64,000 nt of DNA from Microvirga pudoricolor (GCF_016892705.1 NZ_JAFEMB010000003.1:62001-126000), one strand, 5' to 3'; counted from the first letter of the stretch, positions 1 through 8,552 are shown. Notes: a model not told the origin generated them from the letters alone. Numbers and translations: made by a program.

Positions 1-26
1 CTAGGTCGCGGCGCACGCGGCGGCGG

Positions 27-1040
27 TCAGACCGCCACGATGGCCTTGATCAGGCCGCTCTTGTCGCGGGACCAGCGCGCCAGGGCAGCCGGAGCCTCAT
101 CCAGAGACGTCGTGTGGGTCGCCAGTGCGTCCAGAGGCACCAGCCCGGACCGGATGGACGCGATCACGTGCTCGAAATCCGCGCGTCCCGCGTTGCGGCT
201 GCCGATGAGCATCATCTCGCGCTTGTGGAACTCCGGATCCGAGAACGCGATGTCGTCCTTCACGACGCTCACCAGCACGTAGGCGCCTCCGTGCGCCACG
301 AGGGCAAAGCCGTTCCGGATGGAGCCCGCATGTCCGGTGGCGTCGAACACCACGTCGAAACCGTCACCGTCGCTCAGGGCCATGAGAGCGGCATTCGCCC
401 CTTCCCCGGCCCTGACACCGACCCCGAACCAGAGCCGTTCGTCCGCGAAGGCCAGGCGCTCGGCGCTGGTGTCCAGAAGCGTCACGTCATGACCCGCGAT
501 GCGGGCGAAGATTGCCGTGCCGAGCCCGATGGGACCGATCCCCACGACGAGGGCGCGGGACCCCGCGGGCGCCAGGGAGCGGCGGACCGCATGAGCCCCG
601 ATGGCTAGGAACTCCACCATGGCGGCATCGCGAAGGGACAGGCCTTCCGCCGGATAGAGGTTGCCTTCCGGGACCACGATGCGCTCGCACATGCCCCCGT
701 CCGTGTGGACACCGAGAACTTGGATACGGGTGCAGCAATTCGGCTTGGCCTTCCGGCACGCCACGCAGGTGCCGCAGGCCAGGTAGGGGTTGACGATGAC
801 GGGCGTTCCGGGCCGCAGGCTGGTGCCCGAACCGGACGCGGCGACCACGCCCGACAATTCGTGCCCCATGATGCGCGGGTATTCGAGGAAGGGGTGCTTT
901 CCCTCGAAGATGTGATAGTCGGTGCCGCAGATGCCCACATGGCGGATATCAACGGTCGCGAACCCCTCCGGAGGCGCGCCCGGACCGGGGCGGTCCACAA
1001 CCTCGAGACGACCCGGCTCCTGACAGATCACGGCCTTCAT
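27..1040 (-). CDS. Zinc-dependent medium-chain alcohol/polyol dehydrogenase
   Basis: A 337-residue NAD(P)-dependent zinc dehydrogenase, probably oxidising a sugar alcohol or sugar acid in the cytoplasm. Visible features: GICGTD with Cys38 and GHE at residues 59-61 (catalytic zinc), a structural-zinc loop Cys89/Cys92/Cys95/Cys103, and a Rossmann glycine motif GIGPIGLG near residue 175. The ATG at 1040 is chosen because the family begins with MKAV at this point; upstream in-frame sequence is the neighbouring gene read out of frame. It is the last gene of a tight five-gene minus-strand operon (20 nt after the FucU-like gene). In L-fucose-type clusters a zinc dehydrogenase often stands in for, or adds to, the sugar dehydrogenase step. 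Substrate is inferred only. Confidence 0.9.
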   Translation of the reverse strand: MKAVICQEPGRLEVVDRPGPGAPPEGFATVDIRHVGICGTDYHIFEGKHPFLEYPRIMGHELSGVVAASGSGTSLRPGTPVIVNPYLACGTCVACRKAKPNCCTRIQVLGVHTDGGMCERIVVPEGNLYPAEGLSLRDAAMVEFLAIGAHAVRRSLAPAGSRALVVGIGPIGLGTAIFARIAGHDVTLLDTSAERLAFADERLWFGVGVRAGEGANAALMALSDGDGFDVVFDATGHAGSIRNGFALVAHGGAYVLVSVVKDDIAFSDPEFHKREMMLIGSRNAGRADFEHVIASIRSGLVPLDALATHTTSLDEAPAALARWSRDKSGLIKAIVAV

Positions 1041-1060
1041 GGCGTTCTCCCTGGGAAGTG

Positions 1061-1492
1061 TTATTCCGGTGCCAGCACGCCGGTCTTGAGGATGAGGTTG
1101 CCGTAGAGGCGCCGCTCTCCCGTGGCGACGATGAGAGAGGCCTGCTTTGCGCGCTCGTAGAATGCGAAGCGTTCCAGGGGTGTGATCTCGAACGTTCCCG
1201 CAAGGCTGCGCACGAGATCCGCGAAGGTCTCGCAAATCGGCGGGACCGCCTTCGGGTCGCCCACCACCTCCATGCGGAAGGCGGCCTGGTCCACGAAGGT
1301 GTCGAGGGGTAGGTGGGTCAGGATCGCGTCCGCCACCGTCACGGCGTCGACCCCGTCGAGCCGCACCACGCGCGGACCCATGGAATGAACCGGAAAATTC
1401 GCGTCCGCGATCACGACCTCGTCGCCGTGTCCGAGGCTTCGCAGAGCGTGCAGAAGATCCGGGCCGAGGATCGGATGAATGCCACGCAGCAT
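1061..1492 (-). CDS. fucU: RbsD/FucU family sugar mutarotase
   Basis: A 143-residue protein of the RbsD/FucU family, which interconverts anomers of free sugars; FucU acts on L-fucose. The start MLRGIHPILGPDLLHAL and the motif GHGDEVVIADANFP (about residues 20-33) are diagnostic of the family, and the length matches FucU (about 140). It sits 10 nt downstream of the aldo/keto reductase and 20 nt upstream of the zinc dehydrogenase, so it is operonic. A mutarotase beside an aldose 1-dehydrogenase makes sense because that enzyme uses one anomer. FucU versus RbsD is decided from context (no ribose genes, fucose-type enzymes around it), so the symbol is probable rather than certain. Confidence 0.85.
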   Translation of the reverse strand: MLRGIHPILGPDLLHALRSLGHGDEVVIADANFPVHSMGPRVVRLDGVDAVTVADAILTHLPLDTFVDQAAFRMEVVGDPKAVPPICETFADLVRSLAGTFEITPLERFAFYERAKQASLIVATGERRLYGNLILKTGVLAPE

Positions 1493-1502
1493 GATAGGCT
1501 CC

Positions 1503-2492
1503 TCAGGTGTTGATCGCCTGGGCGTCGAACGCCGCCCAGGCCTCGTCGGGAACGGGCGTTCCGAGAATGTCGAGATTGCGCTGGAGGCTCGAGGGCTTCG
1601 CGGTGCCGATGAGCACGGTCGCCACGTTCGGGTTGCGCAGGGGAAATTCGAGTGCCGCGGCGGCGAGCGGGATGCCGTTCTCCTTCGCGATCCCCTCCAT
1701 GCGGCCGACGCGGTCGAGGATGTCGGGGCTCGCCGGGCCGTAATCGAAGTGGGACCCTGGCACGGGCCCGGTGGCCAGGATGCCGGAATTGAACACGCCG
1801 CCCACCACGAGGGAGGTCTTCGTCCGCTCGCACAGGGGCAGGAGCGTGCGCGTCGCGTCGCGGTCCAGGAGCGTATAGCGGCCCGCCAGCAGGATGCAGT
1901 CGATGGAGGCGCGTTCCATCACGTCGAGGCAGACCTGCACCTCGTTGACGCCCAGGCCGAAGGCCGAGATGGCGCCCGAACTCTTGAGTTCCTCCAGGGC
2001 CCTGAGGCCGCTGTCCATCAGGTCCTTGAAGTGCTTGGCGTTGGCCTCCTCGCCGTGCGTGTAGGCGCCGATATCGTGCACGAACAGGATGTCGATCTTG
2101 TTCAGGCCAAGGCGCGCATGGCTGAACTCGAAGGACCGCATGATGCCGTCGTAGCTGTAGTCGTAATCCACCGTGAAGGGCAGCGGGTCCACGTAGCTGT
2201 AGTCGGGGATCTGGTCCTCCGGTACGGGCCGGAGGAGACGCCCGACCTTGGTGGACAGAACGTAGGAATCACGTGGCTTGCCGCGAAGGCCGTCGCCCAT
2301 GCGGCGCTCGGACAGGCCGAACCCGTAGAACGGCGCCGTGTCGAAGTAGCGGATGCCCGCATCCCAGGCGAGGTTGAAGGTCGCCTCGGCGCTGTCGCGG
2401 TCCACCGCGCGGTAGAGCCCGCCGATGGCGGCGCCGCCAAAGCTGATCTCGGTGACTTCGAGGGAGGTCTCGCCGATGCGACGACGGTTCAT
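1503..2492 (-). CDS. Aldo/keto reductase, L-fucose/aldose 1-dehydrogenase type
   Basis: A 329-residue TIM-barrel aldo/keto reductase. The catalytic tetrad is visible: Asp in YFDTAP, Tyr in FYGFG (about residues 50-57), Lys in STKVGR (about 80-85) and His in LFVHD (about 136). The sequence style (SFGGAAIGGLY at the start, YDYSYDG in the middle) is that of the bacterial D-threo-aldose 1-dehydrogenase/L-fucose dehydrogenase and pyridoxal dehydrogenase group. It would oxidise the aldose to its lactone with NAD(P), the first step before the neighbouring lactonase. It is 24 nt downstream of the SDR gene. An alternative is pyridoxal 4-dehydrogenase, but no vitamin B6 catabolic genes are nearby. Confidence 0.85.
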   Translation of the reverse strand: MNRRRIGETSLEVTEISFGGAAIGGLYRAVDRDSAEATFNLAWDAGIRYFDTAPFYGFGLSERRMGDGLRGKPRDSYVLSTKVGRLLRPVPEDQIPDYSYVDPLPFTVDYDYSYDGIMRSFEFSHARLGLNKIDILFVHDIGAYTHGEEANAKHFKDLMDSGLRALEELKSSGAISAFGLGVNEVQVCLDVMERASIDCILLAGRYTLLDRDATRTLLPLCERTKTSLVVGGVFNSGILATGPVPGSHFDYGPASPDILDRVGRMEGIAKENGIPLAAAALEFPLRNPNVATVLIGTAKPSSLQRNLDILGTPVPDEAWAAFDAQAINT

Positions 2493-2516
2493 GGCAGGGT
2501 CCTTGGATGGCAGGGT

Positions 2517-3260
2517 TCAAAAGGTCGTCCAGCCGCCGTCGATGACGATGGCCTGTCCGGTCATGAAGGAGGATTCGTCGGAGGCGAGGTAGACGACCAG
2601 TTCGGCCACCTCCTCGGGCGTTCCGAGGCGTCCCATCGGCTGGCGCTCGATGAAGGCCTTGCGGGTGGCCTCGTAGGTGCCGCCGGCCCGCATCCGGTCC
2701 TGGAGGGACGGGCTGTCCACGGTGCCGGGGCAGATGGCGTTGACGCGGATGCCCTTGGTGACAAAATCCGCCGCGACGGATTTGGTCAGCCCGATCACGG
2801 CCGCCTTGGAGGCCCCGTAGGCGAAACGGTTCGGCACGCCGATCTGGGAGGAGGCCACCGACGACATGTTGATGATCGAGCCACCGCCCTTCTCCAGCAT
2901 GCCCGGCAGGAGGGCACGGATCATCCTGTACATGGACTTGGCGTTGAGGTCGAAGGACAGGTCCCATCCGGCCTCGTCGCAGTCGAGGATCGTGCCGTTA
3001 TGAACCATCCCGGCGCAGTTGAAGAGGATACCGGGCGCTGGCTGCTCGGCCGCGAAGGCCTGAACGGCGCCGCTGTCGCGCACGTCGAGGACTCGGGTTT
3101 TGACCCCAGGGCGCCCATCGAGCATCTTGAGGGCCTCGGCGTTGATGTCGGTTGCGACCACCTCCGCTCCCTCGCGGGAAAGCGCCAGAACTGCGGCCTG
3201 ACCCATCCCTTGCGCGGCGGCCGTGACGATGGCGGATTTTCCTTCCAGGCGCTTGCCCAT
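2517..3260 (-). CDS. SDR oxidoreductase, probable 2-keto-3-deoxy-L-fuconate dehydrogenase
   Basis: A 247-residue classical short-chain dehydrogenase. Cofactor loop TAAAQGMGQA (residues about 13-22), NCAG, catalytic Ser (NMSSVASS), YGASK (Tyr-x3-Lys) and the ICPGTVDSPS segment are all present. The run SQIGVPNRFAYGASKAAV closely follows the BDH2-like enzymes that oxidise 2-keto-3-deoxy-L-fuconate in the non-phosphorylative fucose pathway (family knowledge from memory, not a search). It lies between the lactonase and the aldo/keto reductase in the operon, with 21-24 nt gaps. In that pathway the product would be cleaved by an FAH-type hydrolase to pyruvate and L-lactate; no such gene is visible in this window. 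Confidence 0.82.
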   Translation of the reverse strand: MGKRLEGKSAIVTAAAQGMGQAAVLALSREGAEVVATDINAEALKMLDGRPGVKTRVLDVRDSGAVQAFAAEQPAPGILFNCAGMVHNGTILDCDEAGWDLSFDLNAKSMYRMIRALLPGMLEKGGGSIINMSSVASSQIGVPNRFAYGASKAAVIGLTKSVAADFVTKGIRVNAICPGTVDSPSLQDRMRAGGTYEATRKAFIERQPMGRLGTPEEVAELVVYLASDESSFMTGQAIVIDGGWTTF

Positions 3261-3281
3261 GATTCATGATCTCCTGTGCCG

Positions 3282-4112
3282 TCAGATCCGATAGAACCGG
3301 CGGGCGGTTCCGCCCAGAATACAGGCCTGCTCGTCCCTGGACAGCCTTGCGACTAGGGCCTTGGCCTGATCGAGCCAGCCTCCGTACGGAGCGGCGAGTT
3401 CCACCACGGGCCAGTCCGATCCCCACATCAGGCGTCTCGGCTCGAAGCAGGCAACGAGGTGCTCGACGAAGGGGCGCAGGTCCTCCGCGCCGGTGCGGGT
3501 CCCCGCCTCCGTCAGGAGGCCGGACAGCTTGCAATGAACCTGTGGGCGCTCGGCGATCGCGGTGATCTTCGGCGCCCAGACGTCGAAGCCCTCCCGGCCC
3601 CGCGCGATCTCGGGCTTGGCTCCGTGATCCACCACGACGGCTAGGTTCGGATGACGATCGATGAAGGTGGTCAGGGCGTCGAGATGAGGCGGCTTCACCA
3701 GGGCATCGAAGGTCAGCCCCAGGCGTTGCACCTCGGCCAGCATGGGCTCGAGTCCGGGGCGCAGGATCCAGTCCACGTCCGGGATCGCCTGAAGCATCGG
3801 CCGCACGCCCCGAAATTTCGGATGAACTGCGAAACGCTGCAGCGTCTCTCGGTCTGCGTCTCCATCGAGATCCACCCAGCCCACGACGCCCGCGACGAAA
3901 TCCGTGCGCGCCGCGAGGTCGAGGAAGACCGTCGTTTCCTCCGTGCGGGGCGCCACCTGCACCAGGATGGTCTTGTCCACATCCGCGGGCCGGATCAGGG
4001 CATCCAGGTCGGCGGGATCATAATCCCGGTAGATCGCGGCGAGATCGGGTGTCGGCCAGTCGAAATACGGTGCGCCGAGGGACCAGAAATGCTGATGGGC
4101 ATCGACGATCAT
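3282..4112 (-). CDS. Amidohydrolase family sugar lactonase (L-fuconolactonase type)
   Basis: A 276-residue metal-dependent hydrolase of the amidohydrolase_2 family (COG3618 type), as used for L-fucono-1,5-lactone and L-rhamnono-lactone. It opens with DAHQHFW (residues 4-10, HxH metal site), has VVDHGAKP near 180 and ends the barrel with WGSDWPV near 235 (catalytic Asp). It is the first gene of the minus-strand operon and is followed after 21 nt by the SDR. Its role would be to open the lactone made by the aldose dehydrogenase to give the aldonate that the enolase-family dehydratase then uses. The exact sugar is not proven by sequence. Confidence 0.85.
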   Translation of the reverse strand: MIVDAHQHFWSLGAPYFDWPTPDLAAIYRDYDPADLDALIRPADVDKTILVQVAPRTEETTVFLDLAARTDFVAGVVGWVDLDGDADRETLQRFAVHPKFRGVRPMLQAIPDVDWILRPGLEPMLAEVQRLGLTFDALVKPPHLDALTTFIDRHPNLAVVVDHGAKPEIARGREGFDVWAPKITAIAERPQVHCKLSGLLTEAGTRTGAEDLRPFVEHLVACFEPRRLMWGSDWPVVELAAPYGGWLDQAKALVARLSRDEQACILGGTARRFYRI

Positions 4113-4174
4113 GAACCCCGCGCTCCCATGGTCCGAAGCGAACAGGCCCGATGCGAACCGGCTCGCCCCATGGC

Positions 4175-4182
4175 AGTATACT
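4175..4182. promoter_or_regulatory. Palindrome AGTATACT in divergent control region
   Basis: The 164-bp space between the lactonase operon (minus) and the DenD-like gene (plus) contains a perfect 8-bp palindrome. It resembles the core of TGGTATACCA-type operators used by FadR/UxuR-like GntR regulators, and a GntR/FCD gene is present at 10434-11159. Short palindromes occur by chance, so this is a candidate operator only. Confidence 0.3.
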
Positions 4183-4276
4183 AAGGGCCTAGCCTGTGGA
4201 AGAGGGTTCGGGCCTGTCGGATCAGGGCGAGGATGCTCTAGAAAGGCGGCGGACCCATCTGGCGGAGTGAGCGGGC

Positions 4277-5260
4277 ATGCGGATTCTGATTCTCGGCGGC
4301 GGCGGCATGGTCGGGCGCAAGCTCGCCGAGCGTCTGGCGCGCGACGGCGCGCTGGGTGGTCGTCCTGTGGGGCATCTCACCCTCCATGACGTGGTCGAGC
4401 CGCAGGCGCCAGCGGGCGCCGAATTCCCGGTCGAGACCCTGATCTCCGACTTTGCCGTCCCGGGTGCTGCCGATGCGTTGGTGGCCAGCCGCCCGGACGT
4501 GATCTTCCACTTGGCCGCCATCGTGTCCGGGGAGGCTGAAGCGGACTTCGACAAAGGCTATCGCATCAACCTCGACGGAACGCGCGACCTGTTCGAAGCG
4601 ATCCGCCGGATCGGTGACGGGTACAAGCCCAGGGTCGTGTTCACGTCCTCCATCGCGGTGTTCGGCGCGCCCTATCCTGAGGCCATCGGCGACGAGTTCT
4701 TCCTCACGCCGCTCACGAGCTACGGCACCCAGAAGGCCATCGGCGAGCTGCTGCTGGCCGACTACACCCGGCGCGGCTTCTTCGACGGGGTCGGCATCCG
4801 CCTTCCGACGATCTGCGTGCGGCCGGGTAAGCCCAACAAGGCGGCGTCAGGCTTCTTCTCCAACATCATCCGCGAGCCGCTCAACGGCCAGGACGCGATT
4901 CTGCCCGTGCCGGAGGATGTGCGCCACGCGCATGCATCGCCCCGTTCGGCGGTCAACTTCCTGATCCATGCGGCCACCCTCGACGGCGAGGCCCTGGGGC
5001 CCAGGCGCAGCCTCACCATGCCATCCGTCTCCGTCACCGTGGCGGAGCAGATCGAGACCTTGCGCCGGGTGGCCGGGGAGGGCGTCGCGGGGCGTATCCG
5101 GCGCGAGCCCGATCCGGCGATCATGCGCATGGTGTCGGGCTGGCCGCGCCGGTTCGACGCGCGGCGGGCCGAAACCCTCGGTTTCACGGCCGAGCGGTCG
5201 TTCGAGGAGATCGTGCGTGCCCACATCGACGACGAACTGGGCGGAACCTGGGTCGCCTGA
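4277..5260 (+). CDS. denD: NAD-dependent epimerase/dehydratase family, D-erythronate dehydrogenase-like
   Basis: A 327-residue extended SDR. The N-terminal motif ILGGGGMVGRKLAERL (residues 4-19) binds NAD; HLAAIVSGEAEADFDKGYRINLDG and YGTQKAIGELL (Tyr-x3-Lys near residue 150) are typical of the DenD group, which oxidises the C2 hydroxyl of D-erythronate-like sugar acids. The ATG at 4277 follows GGAGTGAGCGGG. It is transcribed divergently from the lactonase operon and is followed by an SDR gene after 36 nt. Canonical denD clusters also carry OtnK/OtnC-type kinase and decarboxylase genes; none are here, so the substrate may be a different sugar acid from the local pathway. The symbol reflects family similarity, not proven function. 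Confidence 0.75.
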   Translation: MRILILGGGGMVGRKLAERLARDGALGGRPVGHLTLHDVVEPQAPAGAEFPVETLISDFAVPGAADALVASRPDVIFHLAAIVSGEAEADFDKGYRINLDGTRDLFEAIRRIGDGYKPRVVFTSSIAVFGAPYPEAIGDEFFLTPLTSYGTQKAIGELLLADYTRRGFFDGVGIRLPTICVRPGKPNKAASGFFSNIIREPLNGQDAILPVPEDVRHAHASPRSAVNFLIHAATLDGEALGPRRSLTMPSVSVTVAEQIETLRRVAGEGVAGRIRREPDPAIMRMVSGWPRRFDARRAETLGFTAERSFEEIVRAHIDDELGGTWVA

Positions 5261-5296
5261 TCGCGCAAGACTGGCCCATCATCGAGGACACCATCC

Positions 5297-6049
5297 ATGG
5301 AAGCTGTACAGAAGGTTGCGCTCGTCACGGGCGCCGGAACGGGGATCGGCAAGGCCGTCGCCCATGGGTTGATCGAGGCGGGCTACGCGGTCGTGCTGGC
5401 CGGACGGCGGCGCGAACCGCTGGACCAGTCGGCGGCGGAACACCCGCAGGCCAGGACCCACGTGGCGACGGCAGACATCACGGATCCGGCCTCGGTGCGG
5501 GCCATGTTCGCCGGGGTAAGGAAAACGTTCGGACGTCTCGACCTGCTGTTCAACAACGCGGGTGTCGGCGCCCCGGCGGTGCCCCTGGAGGATATTCCCT
5601 ACGAGCAGTGGAAGGCTGTGGTGGACACGAACCTCACCGGAGCGTTCCTGTGCACCCAGGAGGCTTTCCGGATCATGAAGGACCAGAACCCGCGCGGCGG
5701 GCGGATCATCAATAACGGCTCGGTCTCGTCGCATGCGCCACGTCCCTTCTCGGCGCCTTACACGGCCACCAAGCACGCCATCACGGGCCTGACCAAATCG
5801 ACCTCCCTCGACGGGCGCGCCTATGACATCGCCTGCGGACAGATCGACATCGGCAACGCCGCCACGAACATGACCGAGAAGATGTCCAAGGGCGTGCCCC
5901 AGGCCGACGGTTCCCTCCGGCCCGAGCCGACCATGGACGTGCGGCACGTGGCCGACGCGGTGGTCTATATGGCGAGCTTGCCGCTCGACGCGAACGTGCA
6001 GTTCCTCACCGTGATGGCCACCAAGATGCCGTTCATTGGTCGGGGGTGA
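5297..6049 (+). CDS. SDR family oxidoreductase
   Basis: A 250-residue classical short-chain dehydrogenase. [10 protein letters not shown] (residues 11-20) is the cofactor loop, NNAG at about 90-93, and the catalytic Ser/Tyr/Lys are in [23 protein letters not shown]. The C-terminal region with [14 protein letters not shown] is seen in unassigned SDRs of alphaproteobacterial sugar loci. It lies 36 nt after the DenD-like gene on the same strand, so the two are likely co-transcribed. It probably oxidises or reduces an intermediate of the same carbohydrate. The gene ends against a structured intergenic element shared with the convergent dehydratase gene. Confidence 0.82.
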   Translation: MEAVQKVALVTGAGTGIGKAVAHGLIEAGYAVVLAGRRREPLDQSAAEHPQARTHVATADITDPASVRAMFAGVRKTFGRLDLLFNNAGVGAPAVPLEDIPYEQWKAVVDTNLTGAFLCTQEAFRIMKDQNPRGGRIINNGSVSSHAPRPFSAPYTATKHAITGLTKSTSLDGRAYDIACGQIDIGNAATNMTEKMSKGVPQADGSLRPEPTMDVRHVADAVVYMASLPLDANVQFLTVMATKMPFIGRG

Positions 6050-6060
6050 GCAATGCGGCC

Positions 6061-6250
6061 ACTCACCTTCCCCTTGAGGGGGAAGGTCGCCGCGAAGCGG
6101 CGGGATGGGGTGGGAAACGCTACGCTCTGAGATGTCGTGTTTCCCACCCCACCTCGGCCATTGGCCGATCCTCCCCCGGCGCAAGTCGGATGTTTCCGAC
6201 TTGCGCACTTGGATGCAGATATCGGGCAGGCCCGATATCTGTGGGGAGGA
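6061..6250. repeat. Multi-hairpin structured intergenic element
   Basis: The whole space between two convergent genes is built of inverted repeats: CCTTCCCC-TTGA-GGGGGAAGG at the left, then GCCGC-GAA-GCGGC, then TGGGGTGGGAAAC (about 6106) pairing with GTTTCCCACCCCA (about 6138-6151). After that come two perfect 12-bp hairpins at 6179-6206 (4-nt loop) and 6216-6241 (2-nt loop). The last two are enclosed by TCCTCCCC (6169-6176) and GGGGAGGA (6243-6250). Such elements are common in this bacterial group; here it may also act as a bidirectional terminator or mRNA 3' stabiliser. Confidence 0.7.
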
Positions 6251-6262
6251 TAGACATGCCCC

Positions 6263-7462
6263 TCACGTCATCTGCGACACGCGCACGATGGCGTCGGGGC
6301 GTTCCGTCAGCCCTGGCAGCAGTTCGATGCCTAAGCCCGGCTGCATGTTCACCGTCACCTCGCCATTCGTGACGACGGGAAGATCCGTGACGAGCTCCGT
6401 GTACCAGCCCGTGTAGAAGGCGCGCACGCTCTCCTGGATCAGTGCATTGCGGGCGTGCAGCGAGAAATGGCAGGACGCCGCATAGACCACGGGGCCGGTG
6501 CAATCGTGCGGCGCCACGGGCACGTGCCAGGCCTCCGCCAGGGCGGCGATCTTGCGCGCTTCCGTGAGGCCGCCGCACCAGGACAGGTCCAGCATGGCCA
6601 CGCCCGCCGCGCCCGTCTCCAGATATTCCCGGAAGGCGTGGGTATAGGACAGGGTTTCCGAGGCGCAGACCCAGGCTTTGGAGTGCTGCGCGTAATCCTT
6701 GAGGTCGCCCACATTGTCGAGGCGGAACGGGTCCTCGTGCCAGTAGGTGTCGTAATCCGCCAGCGCATGAGCGAGCTTCTTGGCCATGGGCAGGCTCCAC
6801 AGGGAGTGGAACTCGACCATGATGTCCATGCGGTCGCCCACCGCCTTCCTGATCTTGGCGAAGGGCTCCAGCGCGTGGCGCAACTCCGCGGGTGAGATGT
6901 CGTAGCCGTGGGTGCGCTCGGCCGCCATGTCGAAGGGCCAGATCTTCATGCCGGTGATGCCCTGCTCCAGCAGAGAATGCGCCAGCTCGTCGGCGCGGTA
7001 CAGGAAGCCGTCGAGATCCTCGTAAGGACCGCCGGTCTCGCCCGTGCCCCAGTTCGCCACCTTCTGGGCGCGGCTGTCACGGATGTAGCGATAGCCCGCG
7101 CAGGTGTTGTAGACGCGGATCTTGTCCCGGGAGCGACCGCCCAACATGTCGCAGACGGGCCTGCCATGCGCCTTGCCGAACAGGTCCCAGAGGGCAATGT
7201 CGATGGCGGAGTTGCCCCGGGTCTCCACGCCGGCGGATCGCCAGCCGAGGTAATTTTGGAGATCGCGGTTGATGCCCTCGATCCGCAGGGGATCGTGTCC
7301 CAGCAATTTGACCGCCGCCGTCTCGTGCAGATAGGCCTCGACGGCCTCGGCCCCCATGAAGGTTTCACCCAATCCCACCAAGCCCTCGTCCGTGTGAAGA
7401 CGGATCCAGATGATGTTGGAAAACTCCGTCAGACGGATGGTTTCAACGGCAGTGATCTTCAT
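6263..7462 (-). CDS. Enolase-superfamily sugar-acid dehydratase (mandelate racemase group)
   Basis: A 399-residue member of the mandelate racemase/muconate lactonizing enzyme family. The N-terminal capping domain (MKITAVETIRL) leads into a barrel with GMKIWPFD at the end of strand 2. Metal ligands are Glu in VEFHSLW, Glu in YWHEDPF and Glu in CASETLS, and the likely general-base His is in APHDCTG. It should dehydrate an aldonate to a 2-keto-3-deoxy acid, linking the lactonase and SDR steps. It is shorter than, and in my reading not closely like, the known L-fuconate dehydratase (about 440 residues), so the substrate is open. It lies downstream of dctP behind a terminator, so it may have its own promoter or be reached by read-through. 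Confidence 0.85.
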   Translation of the reverse strand: MKITAVETIRLTEFSNIIWIRLHTDEGLVGLGETFMGAEAVEAYLHETAAVKLLGHDPLRIEGINRDLQNYLGWRSAGVETRGNSAIDIALWDLFGKAHGRPVCDMLGGRSRDKIRVYNTCAGYRYIRDSRAQKVANWGTGETGGPYEDLDGFLYRADELAHSLLEQGITGMKIWPFDMAAERTHGYDISPAELRHALEPFAKIRKAVGDRMDIMVEFHSLWSLPMAKKLAHALADYDTYWHEDPFRLDNVGDLKDYAQHSKAWVCASETLSYTHAFREYLETGAAGVAMLDLSWCGGLTEARKIAALAEAWHVPVAPHDCTGPVVYAASCHFSLHARNALIQESVRAFYTGWYTELVTDLPVVTNGEVTVNMQPGLGIELLPGLTERPDAIVRVSQMT

Positions 7463-7488
7463 GGAATCGCGAGGACCTTGAGGGATGG

Positions 7489-7522
7489 AAAAAAGCCGCG
7501 CCCCGCAAACGTCCGGGGCGCG
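7489..7522 (-). terminator. Intrinsic terminator/attenuator after dctP
   Basis: On the minus strand a perfect 9-bp GC stem (7514-7522 with 7497-7505, 8-nt loop) is followed within three bases by six T residues (A run at 7489-7494 on the plus strand). It separates dctP from the downstream dehydratase and would let the abundant binding protein be made in excess of the downstream enzyme. Confidence 0.75.
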
Positions 7523-7538
7523 GGCATGCGTCGAAGGT

Positions 7539-8552
7539 TCAGTTCGTCTTGCGCATCTTGCCGATCTCGTCCTGAATCAGCTTGACGGTTTCCGCCCCAA
7601 TGGTCGGCGCGTGCTTTTCCCAGACCGGCTTGGCCTGCTCGCGCATGCGCTCCTGCTCCTGCGCGTTAAGCTCGTTGACGATGGTGCCGCCACCCTTGAT
7701 GGTGGCGAGCGACTTGGCGGACAATTCGCGTCCCAGCTTCCGCTGCTCGTCGCGTCCCAGCACGGCGCAATCCGTCAGGGCCTTCTGCTCATCGGCCGAG
7801 AGTCCATCCCACAGCTTCTTGGAATAGAGGACGAGGAACGGCGTGTAGGCGTGCTTGGTGACCGAGAGGTATTTCTGCACCTCGTAGAACTTCGAGGTGT
7901 CGATGGTCACGAAGGGATTCTCCTGCCCGTCGATGGCCTTGGTCTCCAGGGCCGTGAACACCTCGCCGAAGGCCATCGGCACCGCGTTGGCGCCCATGTT
8001 TTTGAAGGTGTCGAGGAACACGTTGTTCTGCATGACGCGCACCTTCATGCCCTTGAAGTCTTCCCATTTGTCGATGGGACGGCGCGAGTTCGTCATATTG
8101 CGGAAGCCGTTCTCCCAATACGCGATGTTGACGAGCCCGACGGTCTGGAGCTTGTCGCTGATGTGCTTGCCGAAGGAGCCGTCGAGAACCGTGTCGGCCT
8201 CTTTCTCGTTGGTGAACAGGAAGGGCAGGTCGAACACGCCGAGTTCCGGCAGGATGCCGATCAGGGGCGACGAGGACGTCACCACCATCTCCTGGGTGCC
8301 GGAGCGCAGGGCCTGGGTGGCCTGAAGGTCGCCGCCGAGGGCGCCGCCCCAGAAGCCCTGTACCTTCATTTTGCCGCCGGACTTCTCCGCGAGGCAGGCC
8401 CGGAAGACCTGGACGCCCTTGCCGTTGGGATGGTCCTCGTTCACGCCGTTCGAGATGCGGATGTTGCGCTCCTGGAACTGGGCCATGGCCGGCAGGGCCG
8501 TGAGGGCGGCTGCGGCCGTCGCGGCCGCGAGGGTGAACTTGAGTGCTTTCAT
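7539..8552 (-). CDS. dctP: TRAP transporter solute-binding protein (DctP family)
   Basis: A 337-residue periplasmic binding protein of a TRAP transporter. Residues 1-24 form a signal peptide ending LPAMA. The mature part has family landmarks: ISNGVNEDHPNGKG at the N-terminus, GIAYWENGFRNMTNSRRPI-like hinge text near 145-165, and the RVMQNNVFLDTFKNMGANAVPMAFGEVFTALETKAIDGQENP block (about 175-217), whose Arg binds the substrate carboxylate. This implies a carboxylated ligand such as an aldonate or uronate. It follows dctM by 62 nt in a dctQ-dctM-dctP order on the minus strand. The start at 8552 is the only one giving a normal signal peptide. Confidence 0.93.
   Translation of the reverse strand: MKALKFTLAAATAAAALTALPAMAQFQERNIRISNGVNEDHPNGKGVQVFRACLAEKSGGKMKVQGFWGGALGGDLQATQALRSGTQEMVVTSSSPLIGILPELGVFDLPFLFTNEKEADTVLDGSFGKHISDKLQTVGLVNIAYWENGFRNMTNSRRPIDKWEDFKGMKVRVMQNNVFLDTFKNMGANAVPMAFGEVFTALETKAIDGQENPFVTIDTSKFYEVQKYLSVTKHAYTPFLVLYSKKLWDGLSADEQKALTDCAVLGRDEQRKLGRELSAKSLATIKGGGTIVNELNAQEQERMREQAKPVWEKHAPTIGAETVKLIQDEIGKMRKTN

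Noticed and set aside
1-26. Start of another gene at the left edge
   Set aside because: Only 26 bases lie left of the zinc dehydrogenase stop. A plus-strand CTA at 1-3 could be a minus-strand stop (TAG), but nothing supports this.
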